This document shows, one piece after another, positions 1-9,567 of a DNA stretch of 51,016 bases. This DNA is from Burkholderiales bacterium (GTDB lineage: Bacteria > Pseudomonadota > Gammaproteobacteria > Burkholderiales > Burkholderiaceae_C). The DNA lies in NCBI GenBank assembly GCA_028868995.1, contig JAGWTH010000028.1, positions 1 through 51,016 of the forward strand, read 5' to 3'. The position numbers and the translations under genes are program-made. The first letter of the stretch is position 1. Every line of letters begins with the position of its first letter. The notes beneath the pieces were generated by a model. The model searched no databases. It saw only the letters and a program-made list of their open reading frames with translations, and was not told the DNA's origin.

Positions 1-129
1 GTCGAGCGCTTGTTCCGCCGCCTCAAAGGCTTCAGGCGCATCTTCTCTCGGTTTGAGAAACTCGACGTGATGTTCCTCGGCTTTCTCAGCTTCGTGCTGG
101 TCGCCGACGGACTTCGCGGTTTGTGTTAA
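1..129 (+). CDS. IS5-family transposase, C-terminal fragment
   Basis: An open frame from base 1 to the TAA at 127-129 encodes 42 residues starting VERLFRRLKGFRRIFSRFEK and ending in a hydrophobic stretch and DGLRGLC. The ERLFRRLKGFRR..TRFEKLD-type pattern is the characteristic C-terminus of IS5/IS427-group DDE transposases, where the catalytic Glu precedes this basic helix. The N-terminal part lies outside the window, so completeness cannot be judged. It is transcribed towards the uvrA 3' end (convergent). Such edges often coincide with assembly breaks at repeated insertion sequences. Confidence 0.75.
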   Translation, partial: VERLFRRLKGFRRIFSRFEKLDVMFLGFLSFVLVADGLRGLC

Positions 130-135
130 CAGGCC
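1..135 (+). mobile_element. Right end of an IS5-family insertion sequence (cut by window edge)
   Basis: The window opens inside an insertion sequence. After the transposase stop come TTAACAGGCC and then the uvrA terminus, so the element ends around 131-136. It lies only about 10 bases past the uvrA stop codon, so it did not disrupt uvrA. The exact terminal inverted repeat and target duplication cannot be fixed because the left end is outside the window; a CTAG at 136-139 is a possible target site. Confidence 0.7.
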
Positions 136-143
136 CTAGCTGG

Positions 144-3100
144 CTAGCGCGCCAGCACCGGCGCCAGCACCTTGCCGGTGTGCGTGCCGAGCCGCACCAC
201 CTCCTCCGGCGGCGCGGCGGCGACCACCCGGCCGCCGGCCGAGCCGCCGTCGGGGCCCAGGTCGACGATCCAGTCGGCCTCGGCAATCACGTCGAGGTCG
301 TGCTCGATCACCACCACGCTGTGGCCGCCGTCGACCAGGCGGTGCAGCACGCGGATCAGCTTCTCCACGTCGGCCATGTGAAGGCCCACCGTCGGCTCGT
401 CGAGCACGTACAGCGTGTGCGGCGCCTTCTGCCCGCGGCGTGTCACGTCGTCGCGCACCTTGGACAGCTCGGTCACCAGCTTGATGCGCTGCGCCTCGCC
501 GCCGGACAGGGTCGGCGACGGCTGGCCCAGCGTGAGGTAGCCGAGCCCGACATCCCGCAGCAGCTGCAGCGGGTGGGCGATGTTCGTCATGGCGGCAAAG
601 AACTCCACCGCCTCGTCCACCTCCATCTGCAGGACGTCGCCGATGTTCTTGCCCCGCCAGGTGACGGCGAGGGTCTCCGGATTGAAGCGGGCGCCGTGGC
701 AGGACTCGCAGGGCACCTTCACGTCGGGCAGGAAGCTCATCGCGATGGTCCGCACGCCCTGGCCTTCGCAGGCGGGGCAGCGGCCCTCGCCGGTGTTGAA
801 GGAGAAGCGGCCCGGGCCGTAGCCGCGCGCGCGCGCCTCCAGCGTGTCGGCGAACAGCTTGCGGATGGTGTCCCAGAAGCCGATGTAGGTCGCCGGGCAG
901 GAACGGGGCGTCTTGCCGATCGGGGTCTGGTCCACCTCCAGCACGCGGTCGACCGACTGGTAGCCGTCGAGCGACCGGCAGCCCGCCCACTTCGGCCGCT
1001 TGCCCGCGGCGTCGGCATCGCGGCCCGCCTTGGTCGAACGCTGCTGCACGGCCGCCTGCACGTTGGCCAGCAGGACGTCGCGCGCCAGCGTGGACTTCCC
1101 CGAGCCCGAGACGCCGGTCACCGCCACCAGGCGCTGCAGCGGCACGTCGACGTCGACGCCGGCCAGGTTGTGCAGGCTGGCGCCGCGCAGCGCCAGGGCC
1201 TTCTCCGCGGGGCCGCGCCGCGGCTTCAGCGGGTGCTTCATCGCATGCAGCAGGTAGCGCCCGGTGAGCGAGTCGCCGGAGCGCGTGATCTCGTCCGCGG
1301 TGCCCTGCGCGATCACCCGGCCGCCGCGCTTGCCGGCGCCGGGACCGATGTCGATGATGTGGTCGGCGCGCCGGATGGTGTCCTCGTCGTGCTCCACCAC
1401 CACCAGCGTGTTGCCCTTGTCGCCCAGCTTGTGCAGCGCGTCCAGCAGGATCTGGTTGTCGCGCGCATGCAGGCCGATGGTGGGCTCGTCCAGCACGTAG
1501 CACACGCCCTGCAGGTTGGAGCCCAGCTGCGCCGCCAGCCGGATGCGCTGCGCCTCGCCGCCCGAGAGCGTGGGCGCGCCGCGGTCCAGCGTCAGGTAGC
1601 CCAGGCCCACTTCCTCCAGGAACTCCAGCCGCGAGCGGATCTCGGGGATCAGGTCGCGGGCGATGCCCTGCTCGCGCGCGCTCAGCACGCCGCGTTCGTG
1701 CAGGCCCTCCACCCAGGCACGCACGTCGCGCACCGACAGCGCCGCGATGTCCGAGATCGCCGTCGCGTCGAAGCGCACCGCGCGCGCCTGCGGGTTGAGG
1801 CGCGTGCCCTGGCAGGTCGGGCAGGCCTCCTCCGACACGTCCTCGATCTCGGCCTCGGCGAAGGTCTGCTCCCGGCCCTTGTCGTCGGCGGCCAGCAGCG
1901 TGTCGTCCAGGGCCTTGCGCTGCTCGCGCGTGAGCTTGACGCCGGTGCCCACGCAGTCGGGGCACCAGCCGTGCTTGCTGTTGTAGGAGAACAGGCGCGG
2001 GTCCAGCTCCGGGTAGCTGGTGCCGCACACCGGGCAGGCGCGCAGGGTGGAGAACACCTCCACCTCGCCGATGCCCTCGTGCCGGCCCGTGGCGAAGGCC
2101 GCGCGCAGGCCGTCCAGCGGCGCCAGCACGTGCACCACGCCCTTGCCGTGCTCCAGCGCCAGCGCCAGCTTCTCGCGCAGCAGGGCCTCGTTCGCCGGCG
2201 TGACGTCCAGGTCGCACACCGGCAGCTCGATGGTGTGCTCCTTGAAGCGGTCGATGCGCGGGAAGCCGCTGGTGGGCAGGAAGTTGCCGTCCACCCGCAG
2301 GTGGGTGTAGCCGCGCGGCCGCGCCCAGTCGGCCAGCTCGGTGTACACGCCCTTGCGGTTGACCACCAGCGGCGCCAGCAGGCCGATGTGCTGGCCGCGG
2401 TAGCGCTTCATGATCTGCGCGACGATGCTGTCGGGCGTCTGCGGCCGCACCTCGGCGCCGTCGTGGATGCAGTGCTGCACGCCCAGCTTGACGTACAGCA
2501 GGCGCAGGAAATGCCAGACCTCGGTGGTCGTGCCCACGGTGGACTTGCGCCCGCCGCGCGACAGGCGCTGTTCGATGGCCACGGTGGGCGGGATGCCGTA
2601 CACCGCATCCACCTCGGGCCGGCCGGCCGGCTGCACGATGGAGCGCGCATAGGCGTTGAGCGACTCCAGGTAGCGCCGCTGCCCCTCGTTGAACAGGATG
2701 TCGAAGGCCAGCGTCGACTTGCCGGAGCCGGACACGCCGGTGATCACGCTGAACTTGTTGTGCGGGATGTCGACGCTCAGGCTCCGGAGGTTGTGTTCCT
2801 TGGCGTTGACGATCTGGATCGCCGTGGGTGCGACTCCGGCGCGCTCCGCGCGCTGGCCGCTCTCACTCTCTCCCGCTGGCGGGAGAGAGCCGGGGTGAGG
2901 GTGGATGGGAGCCCCGGCCCTCTCCCCGGCCCTCTCCCGCGCACGGGAGAGGGCGTAGCCAGCGCCTTCGGCGACACTCAGTATGCCGTCGTACTCCCGC
3001 AGCGCCTTCGCCGTGTGCGAGCCCGGATGCTGCTTCACTTCCTCCGGCGGGCCCTCGGCCACCAGCAGGCCGCCCGCGTCCCCGCCTTCCGGGCCCAGGT

Positions 3101-5936
3101 CGATCAGCCAGTCGGCCGCGCGGATCACGTCGAGGTTGTGCTCGATCACGACCAGCGAGTTGCCGCCTTCCAGCAGCTTGCGCAGCGCCCGCATCAGCTT
3201 GGCGATGTCGTCGAAGTGCAGGCCGGTGGTGGGCTCGTCGAACAGGAACAGCGTGCCCTTCTGGGCCAGGCGCTGGCGGCTGGCGGTCGCGCTGCGCGCG
3301 GCCTCGGCCAGGAAGCCCGCCAGCTTCAGGCGCTGCGACTCGCCGCCGGACAGCGTCGGCACCGGCTGGCCCAGCTTCACGTACTCCAGGCCCACGTCGA
3401 CGATGGGCTGCAGCGCGCGGATCACGTCGCGGTCGCCGGCGAACAGGGCGGCCGCCTCGCTCACGGTCAGCTCCAGCACGTCGGCCACGTTCAGCACCCG
3501 CGGCTCGCGTTCGCCGACCGCGTGCCGCTCGATCGTGACCTCCAGGATCTCCGGCCGGTAGCGCTTGCCGTCGCAGTCGGGGCAGCGCAGGTACACGTCC
3601 GACAGGAACTGCATCTCCACGTGCTCGTAGCCCGAGCCGCCGCAGGTGGGGCAGCGGCCGTCGCCGGAGTTGAAGCTGAACTTGGCGGCCGTGTAGCCGC
3701 GCTGCTTCGCCAGCGGCGAGGTCGCGAAGATCTCGCGGATCGTGTCCCAGGCGCCGACGTAGCTCACCGGGTTGGAGCGCGCGGTCTTGCCGATCGGCGA
3801 CTGGTCGACGAACACCACGTCGCCCAGGTGGTCGGCGCCCAGCAGGCGGTCGTGCGCGCCGGCCGTCTCGGTGGCGCGGCCGAAATGCCGCAGCAGCGCC
3901 GGCGCCAGGATGTCCTGCACCAGCGTCGACTTGCCCGAGCCCGACACGCCGGTGACCACCAACAGCCGCTGCAGAGGGAACTCCACCGACAGGTTCTTCA
4001 GGTTGTGCTCGCGCGCGCCTTCCAGCACCAGCCGCGGCGTGGAATCGGTGACGGCCCGCTTGAAGCCCATGCCGACGTGCTTGCGCGCGCCCAGGTAGGC
4101 GCCGGTCAGGGTGTCGGCGTGGCGCAGTTCCTCGGTGGTGCCGTCGAAGACGATGCGGCCGCCCTTCTCGCCCGGGCCGGGGCCCATGTCGATGATGCGG
4201 TCCGCGGCGACCATCACCGCAGGGTCGTGCTCCACCACCACCAGCGTGTTGCCGGCATCGCGCAGGCGCTGCATCGCCTGGGTGATGCGGTTCATGTCGC
4301 GCGGGTGCAGGCCGATGCTGGGCTCGTCCAGCACGAACAGCGTGTTCACCAGCGAGGTGCCCAGCGCCGTGGTCAGGTTGATCCGCTGCACCTCGCCGCC
4401 CGACAGCGTGCGGCTCTGGCGGTCCAGCGTGAGGTAGCCGATGCCCACGTCCACCAGGTACTTCAGCCGGGTGTTGATCTCCTCGAACAGCAGCTTGAGC
4501 GCCTGCAGCTCGCCGGCGCCGGCATGGGCCTCGGCCTGCGGCTCCACCCGGTCGAAGAAGCGGCGCAGCCTCTCGATCGGCAGCAGCATCAGGTCGTGCA
4601 CCGTCAGGCCCGGGAGCGCCTCGAGCTGCGCGCGCGTCCAGGCTACGCCCGCCGGCAGGAAACGCCGCGCGGGCTCCAGCACGGCGTCGGCGTCCTCCTT
4701 GCTGCCCAGGCGCCACAGCAGCGCCTCGGTCTTCAGGCGGGCGCCGCCGCAGGTTTCGCAGGGCGTGTAGCTGCGGTATTTGGACAGCAGCACCCGGATG
4801 TGCATCTTGTAGGCCTTGCTCTCCAGGTACTCGAAGAAGCGCTTGACCCCGTACCACTGCTTGTTCCAGTTGCCCTCGCGGTAGTTCGGCGCACCGTGGA
4901 TCACCCAGTGCTTCTGCTCGGGCGTGAGCTTGGACCAGGGCGTGTCGCGCGGGATGCCGGCCGTTTCCGCGTGGCGCATCAGGTCGTCCTGGCACTCGGA
5001 CCAGGCGGGCGTCTGGAAGGTCTTGACCGCGCCGGCGCGCAGGGTGAGCTTGTCGTTGGGGATCACCAGGCCGTAGTCGACCCCGATCACCCGGCCGAAG
5101 CCGCGGCACGCCTCGCAGGCGCCCACCGGCGAGTTGAACGAGAACATCGACGGCACCGGGTCCGCATAGCGGATGTCGGACTCGGGGCAGTGCAGGCCGG
5201 TGGAGAACTTCCAGACGTCCTTGTCCTCCTCATCCCCCGCGTACACCGCCAGCCGCCCCGACCCGCGCTTGAGCGCCACCTCGATCGCCTCGATGGCGCG
5301 CGCCTTCTCCACGCCCTGGATGCGGAAGCGGTCGGCCACCACGTCGAGCACCTTGCGCGGCCCGGTGGGCGTGGCCACCTCGCGCTCGGCCTGCACGCGG
5401 GTGAAGCCGCTGGCGGCCAGCCATTGCTCCACCTCCTCCGCAGTGGTGCCGGCCGGCAGCTCCACCGGGAAGGTCACCACCAGGCGCGGATCGCCCGGCC
5501 TCGTGCGCTCCATCAGCTGCTCGTAGATCGTCTCCGGCGTGTCGTGCCGCACCGGCAGCCCCGTCTTGCGGTCGAACAGCTGGCCGGCGCGCGCGAACAG
5601 CAGCTTCAGGTGGTCGTTGAGCTCCGTCATCGTGCCGACCGTGGAACGCGAGGAACGCACCGGGTTGGTCTGGTCGATGGCGATCGCCGGCGGCACGCCC
5701 TCCACCCGGTCCACCGCCGGCTTGTCCATGCGGTCGAGGAACTGCCGCGCGTAGGCGGAGAAGGTCTCGACGTAGCGCCGCTGCCCCTCGGCGTACAGGG
5801 TGTCGAACACCAGGCTGGACTTGCCCGAGCCGCTGGGGCCGGTGACCACGGTCAGCTCGCCGGTGCGCAGGTCGAGGTCGAGGTTCTTGAGGTTGTGCTG
5901 TCTGGCGCCGCGGATGCGGATCGAACCCTGGGACAT
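144..5936 (-). CDS. uvrA: Double-length excinuclease ABC subunit A (tandem UvrA fusion, 1930 aa)
   Basis: UvrA is the ATP-dependent damage sensor of nucleotide excision repair and loads UvrB on damaged DNA. This protein is two UvrA modules in one chain, about twice the usual 940-1000 aa. Four Walker A motifs (about residues 33, 663, 1064, 1606; GPSGSGKS or GVSGSGKS) and four ABC signatures (LSGGEVQR about 510, LSGGESQR about 860, LSGGEAQR about 1456 and 1805) are all intact. The zinc module CPTCGG...CPDC of half 1 and both of half 2 are intact. The first zinc module of half 1 (about 244-275) has HCPESD where a CxxC is expected, so it looks degenerate. The linker (about 983-1040) is encoded by a palindromic repeat. 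Fused UvrAs occur in Burkholderiales and Xanthomonadales; the division of labour between the halves is unknown to me. The ATG at 5936 opens [19 protein letters not shown], a normal UvrA N-terminus. Confidence 0.93.
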   Translation of the reverse strand: MSQGSIRIRGARQHNLKNLDLDLRTGELTVVTGPSGSGKSSLVFDTLYAEGQRRYVETFSAYARQFLDRMDKPAVDRVEGVPPAIAIDQTNPVRSSRSTVGTMTELNDHLKLLFARAGQLFDRKTGLPVRHDTPETIYEQLMERTRPGDPRLVVTFPVELPAGTTAEEVEQWLAASGFTRVQAEREVATPTGPRKVLDVVADRFRIQGVEKARAIEAIEVALKRGSGRLAVYAGDEEDKDVWKFSTGLHCPESDIRYADPVPSMFSFNSPVGACEACRGFGRVIGVDYGLVIPNDKLTLRAGAVKTFQTPAWSECQDDLMRHAETAGIPRDTPWSKLTPEQKHWVIHGAPNYREGNWNKQWYGVKRFFEYLESKAYKMHIRVLLSKYRSYTPCETCGGARLKTEALLWRLGSKEDADAVLEPARRFLPAGVAWTRAQLEALPGLTVHDLMLLPIERLRRFFDRVEPQAEAHAGAGELQALKLLFEEINTRLKYLVDVGIGYLTLDRQSRTLSGGEVQRINLTTALGTSLVNTLFVLDEPSIGLHPRDMNRITQAMQRLRDAGNTLVVVEHDPAVMVAADRIIDMGPGPGEKGGRIVFDGTTEELRHADTLTGAYLGARKHVGMGFKRAVTDSTPRLVLEGAREHNLKNLSVEFPLQRLLVVTGVSGSGKSTLVQDILAPALLRHFGRATETAGAHDRLLGADHLGDVVFVDQSPIGKTARSNPVSYVGAWDTIREIFATSPLAKQRGYTAAKFSFNSGDGRCPTCGGSGYEHVEMQFLSDVYLRCPDCDGKRYRPEILEVTIERHAVGEREPRVLNVADVLELTVSEAAALFAGDRDVIRALQPIVDVGLEYVKLGQPVPTLSGGESQRLKLAGFLAEAARSATASRQRLAQKGTLFLFDEPTTGLHFDDIAKLMRALRKLLEGGNSLVVIEHNLDVIRAADWLIDLGPEGGDAGGLLVAEGPPEEVKQHPGSHTAKALREYDGILSVAEGAGYALSRARERAGERAGAPIHPHPGSLPPAGESESGQRAERAGVAPTAIQIVNAKEHNLRSLSVDIPHNKFSVITGVSGSGKSTLAFDILFNEGQRRYLESLNAYARSIVQPAGRPEVDAVYGIPPTVAIEQRLSRGGRKSTVGTTTEVWHFLRLLYVKLGVQHCIHDGAEVRPQTPDSIVAQIMKRYRGQHIGLLAPLVVNRKGVYTELADWARPRGYTHLRVDGNFLPTSGFPRIDRFKEHTIELPVCDLDVTPANEALLREKLALALEHGKGVVHVLAPLDGLRAAFATGRHEGIGEVEVFSTLRACPVCGTSYPELDPRLFSYNSKHGWCPDCVGTGVKLTREQRKALDDTLLAADDKGREQTFAEAEIEDVSEEACPTCQGTRLNPQARAVRFDATAISDIAALSVRDVRAWVEGLHERGVLSAREQGIARDLIPEIRSRLEFLEEVGLGYLTLDRGAPTLSGGEAQRIRLAAQLGSNLQGVCYVLDEPTIGLHARDNQILLDALHKLGDKGNTLVVVEHDEDTIRRADHIIDIGPGAGKRGGRVIAQGTADEITRSGDSLTGRYLLHAMKHPLKPRRGPAEKALALRGASLHNLAGVDVDVPLQRLVAVTGVSGSGKSTLARDVLLANVQAAVQQRSTKAGRDADAAGKRPKWAGCRSLDGYQSVDRVLEVDQTPIGKTPRSCPATYIGFWDTIRKLFADTLEARARGYGPGRFSFNTGEGRCPACEGQGVRTIAMSFLPDVKVPCESCHGARFNPETLAVTWRGKNIGDVLQMEVDEAVEFFAAMTNIAHPLQLLRDVGLGYLTLGQPSPTLSGGEAQRIKLVTELSKVRDDVTRRGQKAPHTLYVLDEPTVGLHMADVEKLIRVLHRLVDGGHSVVVIEHDLDVIAEADWIVDLGPDGGSAGGRVVAAAPPEEVVRLGTHTGKVLAPVLAR
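2866..2953. repeat. Paired palindromic (BIME-like) repeat inside uvrA, translated as a linker
   Basis: There are two hairpins. 2866-2876 pairs perfectly with 2879-2889 (11 bp, 2-nt loop; CTCTCTCCCGC/GCGGGAGAGAG). 2930-2939 pairs with 2944-2953 (10 bp, 4-nt loop; CCCTCTCCCG/CGGGAGAGGG). The CTCTCCCGC...GCGGGAGAGGG pattern is a familiar dispersed intergenic repeat in high-GC Proteobacteria. Here it is read through in the uvrA frame and encodes the low-complexity linker ([12 protein letters not shown], then [12 protein letters not shown]) between the two UvrA halves. Confidence 0.85.
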
Positions 5937-6167
5937 GGGGAGCAGGCCTTCCGGAGACGAGGCCGATCATTCTAGGGAGGCCGCCGGGGCGTGCCGCCCG
6001 TCCGGGACATGCCCCTGCCGGCCGCTCGGGTCCTCCGGCCGGATGTCGCGGCAGTGTTGCGTACGCATCCCATTTGCTCGCCCGGCCGCACGCGGCGGTC
6101 GACAGGAAGCAGCCGCGTCCCTAGACTGCTCCCAGGATGCGCGAGGGAGCGCGCCGAGGAGACAAGC

Positions 6168-7268
6168 TTGAAGAAGTGGATCGTGGCGGCGGTCGCCGCC
6201 TGCGCGCCCGCCTGGGCGCTTTCGCAAATCCTGGTCGGCCAGACGGCCGGCTTCAGCGGCCCGGTGGCGGCGGGGGTCAAGGAAACGACCGATGGCGCCA
6301 GGCTGTGGATCGACAGCGTCAACGCGAAGGGCGGGGTCAACGGCCAGAGGATCGAGCTGGTCTCGCTGGACGACAAGTTCGACCCCAAGCTCGCCGCGGC
6401 CAACGCCAAGGTGCTGATCGAGGAGAAGAACGTCGTCGCGATGTTCCTCACCCGGGGCACGCCGCACACCGAGGCCATGCTGCCCCTGCTGGAAGCGCAC
6501 GGTGTCCCCCTGGTCGCGCCCTCGACCGGCGCCATGGTGCTGCACAAGCCGGTGAAGAAGTATGTCTTCAACGTCCGGGCGACCTACCAGCACGAGGCCG
6601 AGAAGGCGGTGCTGCACCTGCACACCCAGGGCATCAGCCGCATCGCCGTGGTGCACGCCGACGACTCCTTCGGCGCGGACGCCTTGCAGGGCGCCGAACG
6701 CGGATTCAAGAAGGACGGATTCGAGCCGGTGGTCATCGTGAAGGCGGACCGCGCCAAGCCCGACTTCCGCACGATCGTCCCGGCGCTGACGGCCAAGGAT
6801 GCGCAGGCGGTGCTGTGGATCGCCTCGGGCAACGCGGTGAGCGACGGCGTCAAGGCGCTGCGCGCCGCCGGCTCGGCGGCGCAGGTGGTGACCCTGTCGA
6901 ACAACGCCTCCTCCGGCTTCATCAAGAGCCTGGGCGCCGACGCCCGGGGCGTGATCGTGACGCAGGTGTTCCCCGACGAGCGCTCGTTCGCCTACCCGTT
7001 CATCCAGGAGGCCGCGGGCCTGGCGAAGGAGAAGAAGCTGAGCCTCAGCCCCGCGATGCTGGAAGGCTACGCCGGAGCCAAGGTGCTGGTCGAGGCCCTG
7101 CGGCGCGCCGGCCCCAGCCCCACCCGGGCCAAGATCGAAGCCGCCCTCGAGGGCATGAAGAAGTTCGACATCGGCGGCATGGAGATCCACTACACCCCGG
7201 AAGACCACACCGGCATCGAGTTCGCCGACCTGTCCATCATCAGCCAGGACGGGCGCTTCCTGCGCTGA
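6168..7268 (+). CDS. Periplasmic ABC-transporter substrate-binding protein, branched-chain amino acid (LivJ-like) type
   Basis: The 366-residue protein starts at TTG (6168), preceded by GAGGAGA with 5-nt spacing; further upstream in-frame starts lack such a site. The N-terminus (KKWIVAAVAACAPAWALSQ) is a Sec signal peptide. The mature part ILVGQTAGFSGPVA...GARLWIDSVNAKGGVNGQ is the hallmark opening of type I periplasmic binding proteins (Peripla_BP_6) that feed Liv/Urt-like ABC importers. No permease or ATPase gene lies nearby, so it is an orphan binding protein here and its ligand cannot be told. It is divergent from uvrA (231-bp gap) and convergent with the isomerase at 7293. Confidence 0.85.
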   Translation: MKKWIVAAVAACAPAWALSQILVGQTAGFSGPVAAGVKETTDGARLWIDSVNAKGGVNGQRIELVSLDDKFDPKLAAANAKVLIEEKNVVAMFLTRGTPHTEAMLPLLEAHGVPLVAPSTGAMVLHKPVKKYVFNVRATYQHEAEKAVLHLHTQGISRIAVVHADDSFGADALQGAERGFKKDGFEPVVIVKADRAKPDFRTIVPALTAKDAQAVLWIASGNAVSDGVKALRAAGSAAQVVTLSNNASSGFIKSLGADARGVIVTQVFPDERSFAYPFIQEAAGLAKEKKLSLSPAMLEGYAGAKVLVEALRRAGPSPTRAKIEAALEGMKKFDIGGMEIHYTPEDHTGIEFADLSIISQDGRFLR

Positions 7269-7292
7269 CCCGCGGCGGGCCGCCCGGGCGGT

Positions 7293-7931
7293 TCAGCGCC
7301 GCCCGGCCCCCGCCGGCAGCGCCGCGGCCTGCTCCCAGGCGCCGGAGGCGAACCATGGGTCGCCCGCGAGGTACGCGCGCAGCAGGGGCAGGCCGTCGAA
7401 GCCCCAGAACAGCCGCCCGTCCACCTCGCAGGTCGGCACGCCGAACAGGCCGAGGGCGATCGCGGCATCGGTGTTGACCCGCAGTTCCGCCTTCACCGCC
7501 TCGCCGGCCGGGTCGCGCTGCGGCTGCAGCTGCGCGCGCAGGGCCTCCAGCCGCTGCGCCTCCACGGCATCGGCGCCGCCGCGCCAGACGTGCCGGAACA
7601 CGGTCTCGGCGACGTGGCGGTTCACCAGGCCGTCGCTGCCGCAGGCCAGCGCCAGGCGCAGCAGGGGCAGCGGGTTGAAGGGATGGGCCGCCGGCAGCTG
7701 CAGGGGAATGCCGTGCGTGTGCGCCAGCCACGGCACCTGGCGGTAGGTCCAGTCTCGCTTGCCCGGGATCTCCGCCGGGCCCAGCTGGCCGTGGTGCTTC
7801 AGCAGGCCGGCGAACAGCACGGGCCGGTAGTCGATGCGGTAGCTCAGGCCCTCCAGCGCCAGCGGCAGCCGCTCGAACGCCAGGTACGCATAAGGCGAGA
7901 TGAAGTCGAACCAGAAGGTGATGTGCTTCAT
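7293..7931 (-). CDS. 2-hydroxychromene-2-carboxylate isomerase / DsbA-family (kappa-GST-like) protein
   Basis: The 212-residue protein begins MKHITFWFDFISPYAYLAFE, the typical thioredoxin-fold opening of 2-hydroxychromene-2-carboxylate isomerases, where SPY replaces the CxxC of DsbA and the Ser contacts glutathione. The later GVPTCEVDGRLFWGFDGLPLL block matches the conserved GVPTF.V....F.GQDRL region. The ATG at 7931 overlaps the stop of the DUF1289 gene by 4 nt (ATGA), so it is translationally coupled as the last gene of the long catabolic run. The family acts in naphthalene-type degradation with GSH, but no aromatic pathway is nearby, so the substrate is unassigned. Confidence 0.85.
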   Translation of the reverse strand: MKHITFWFDFISPYAYLAFERLPLALEGLSYRIDYRPVLFAGLLKHHGQLGPAEIPGKRDWTYRQVPWLAHTHGIPLQLPAAHPFNPLPLLRLALACGSDGLVNRHVAETVFRHVWRGGADAVEAQRLEALRAQLQPQRDPAGEAVKAELRVNTDAAIALGLFGVPTCEVDGRLFWGFDGLPLLRAYLAGDPWFASGAWEQAAALPAGAGRR

Positions 7932-8152
7932 GCGGGACCGACCCTTTCCAGCAGGCGCTGCCAGACCGCGCGCTTGTCGTCGTCGCTCATGCCCGACCAG
8001 GCCGCGATCTCGTCCAGCGTGCGGTAGCAGCCGGTGCACAGGCCCGTCGCGGGGTCCATGGTGCATACGCAGATGCAGGGCGAGGGCACGTAGCCGTCCG
8101 CGGGCAGTTCCGCCGCTCGGTCGCGGATCAGCTTGGCCGCGCCCAGGCTCAT
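7928..8152 (-). CDS. DUF1289 domain-containing small protein
   Basis: The 74-residue protein carries the DUF1289 (Fe-S protein YdhL-like) pattern SPCICVCTMDPATGLCTGC followed by RTLDEIAAWSGMSDDDKRAV. The four closely spaced cysteines suggest metal or Fe-S binding, unproven for the family. It starts at ATG 8152, overlapping the upstream YbaK stop by 4 nt, and its stop overlaps the next ATG by 4 nt. It is thus the middle of a tightly coupled three-gene tail. Its contribution to the catabolic operon is unknown. Confidence 0.88.
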   Translation of the reverse strand: MSLGAAKLIRDRAAELPADGYVPSPCICVCTMDPATGLCTGCYRTLDEIAAWSGMSDDDKRAVWQRLLERVGPA

Positions 8153-8652
8153 GCCGCGGACACCTGCACCACGTCGGCCACCGGCGCGCCGGTGAGCTTC
8201 TCCAGGTCCTGCGGCCGCAGCTTGAACACGCCGTGGGGATGGCCGGCCGCGGCCCAGATCTCCTCGAAGCGGAACAGCTCGCGGTCGATCAGCGTGACCG
8301 GCGCCTGCGCATGCGCCACCGGCGACACGCCGCCGATGGAGAAGCCGGTCTTCGCCTTCACGAAATCGGCGTCGGCGCGGCCGGTCTTGCCGACGATCGC
8401 ATCGACCTTCTTCTCGTCCACCCGCCGGTCCCCCGAGGTGATGACCAGCACCGCCGCGTCGTCCGACTTGCGGCGGAAGATGATGCTCTTGGCGATCTGG
8501 CCCACGGCGATGCCCAGCGCGTCGGCCGCCTGCTGCGCGGTGCGCGCGGCGTCGTCCAGCATCACGGGCGCATGGGGGTGACCCGCGTCCTGCAGGGCGC
8601 GAGCCACACGCCGCACGCCCTCGGGCAGCGCGCTCAGCTCGGCTCCGCACAT
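8149..8652 (-). CDS. YbaK/EbsC-family aminoacyl-tRNA deacylase-like protein
   Basis: The 167-residue protein resembles the YbaK/ProX editing domain, which hydrolyses mischarged aminoacyl-tRNAs in trans. Seen are AADALGIAVGQIAKSIIFRR (with the catalytic-type Lys in QIAKS), VLVITSGDRRVDEKK and TGFSIGGVSPVAH (the GG.SP loop), all typical of the fold. The start at ATG 8652 gives MCGAELSALP and overlaps the HMG-CoA lyase end by 19 nt. Which tRNA it edits cannot be inferred, and some family members are only YbaK-like. It appears to be co-transcribed with the leucine-type catabolic genes. Confidence 0.85.
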   Translation of the reverse strand: MCGAELSALPEGVRRVARALQDAGHPHAPVMLDDAARTAQQAADALGIAVGQIAKSIIFRRKSDDAAVLVITSGDRRVDEKKVDAIVGKTGRADADFVKAKTGFSIGGVSPVAHAQAPVTLIDRELFRFEEIWAAAGHPHGVFKLRPQDLEKLTGAPVADVVQVSAA

Positions 8653-9563
8653 GCCTCGTTGCTCCTCTTGGTCAGGATGGCCGTGGCGGCGCGCGAGTTG
8701 GGCTTGCGGCCCAGGAAATCGCTGATGTACTTGCCGGCGTCGATCAGCCGGTCGAGGTCGATGCCGGTGGCTATACCCATGCCCTGCAGCATGAACACCA
8801 CGTCCTCGGTGGCCACGTTGCCGGTGGCGCCCTTGGCATAGGGACAGCCGCCCAGGCCCGCGACCGAGGTGTCGAACTGCCAGATGCCCATGTCCAGGCA
8901 GGCCAGGGTGTTGCCCAGGGCCTGGCCGTAGGTGTCGTGGAAGTGGCCCGAGACGTCGTCCAGCGCGTAGTGCTTCAGCGCCGCCTCCATCGCGGCCTGC
9001 ACCTTGCGCGGCGTACCCACGCCGATGGTGTCGGCCACGCCGCAGTGCTGCACGCCGATCTCCTTCATCAGCCGCGCCACCAGCTCCACGCCCTCGGGCT
9101 TCACCTCGCCCTGGTAGGGACAGCCGACGGCGACCGAGATGGCGCCGCGCACGTGGATGCCGTGTTCGCTGGCCGCCGCCACCACGGGCGCGAAGCGCTC
9201 GATGCTCTCGGCGATCGAGCAGTTGATGTTGCGCTGGCTGAAGGCCTCGCTGGCGGCGCCGAACACGACGATCTCGTCGGGTTTCGACGCCAGGGCCGCC
9301 TCGAAGCCCTTCATGTTGGGCACCAGGACCGAGTAGCGCACGCCGGACTGGCGGCGGATGCCCGCCATCACCTCGGCGTTGTCGCCCATCTGCGGCACCC
9401 ACTTGGGCGACACGAAGCTGGTGACCTCGATCTCCTTCAGGCCGGCCGCCTGCAGGCGGTGGACCAGCTCGATCTTCACCGCCGCGGGGACCGGCTGCTT
9501 CTCGTTCTGCAGCCCGTCGCGCGGGCCCACGTCGACGAGCTTGACTTTGGTCGGGTAGCGCAT
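8634..9563 (-). CDS. mvaB: Hydroxymethylglutaryl-CoA lyase
   Basis: It cleaves 3-hydroxy-3-methylglutaryl-CoA to acetyl-CoA and acetoacetate, the last step of leucine/isovalerate breakdown. The 309-residue sequence has the TIM-barrel opening VKLVDVGPRDGLQNEK (metal Asp, catalytic Arg), SGHFHDTYGQALGN (metal-binding HxH), and the lyase signature loop with catalytic Cys AGLGGCPYAKGATGNVATED. Length is normal. It follows the GhrA-like gene by 4 nt and overlaps the YbaK gene. Together with the carboxylase subunits, hydratase and acyl-CoA dehydrogenase upstream it completes a liu-type pathway. Confidence 0.95.
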   Translation of the reverse strand: MRYPTKVKLVDVGPRDGLQNEKQPVPAAVKIELVHRLQAAGLKEIEVTSFVSPKWVPQMGDNAEVMAGIRRQSGVRYSVLVPNMKGFEAALASKPDEIVVFGAASEAFSQRNINCSIAESIERFAPVVAAASEHGIHVRGAISVAVGCPYQGEVKPEGVELVARLMKEIGVQHCGVADTIGVGTPRKVQAAMEAALKHYALDDVSGHFHDTYGQALGNTLACLDMGIWQFDTSVAGLGGCPYAKGATGNVATEDVVFMLQGMGIATGIDLDRLIDAGKYISDFLGRKPNSRAATAILTKRSNEACAEPS

Positions 9564-9567
9564 GGCT

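Noticed and set aside
123..5975. Plus-strand open frame of 1950 codons opposite uvrA
   Set aside because: It is antisense to the fully motif-supported uvrA and is a low-complexity, Ala/Arg/His/Gln-rich shadow typical of high-GC codon bias.
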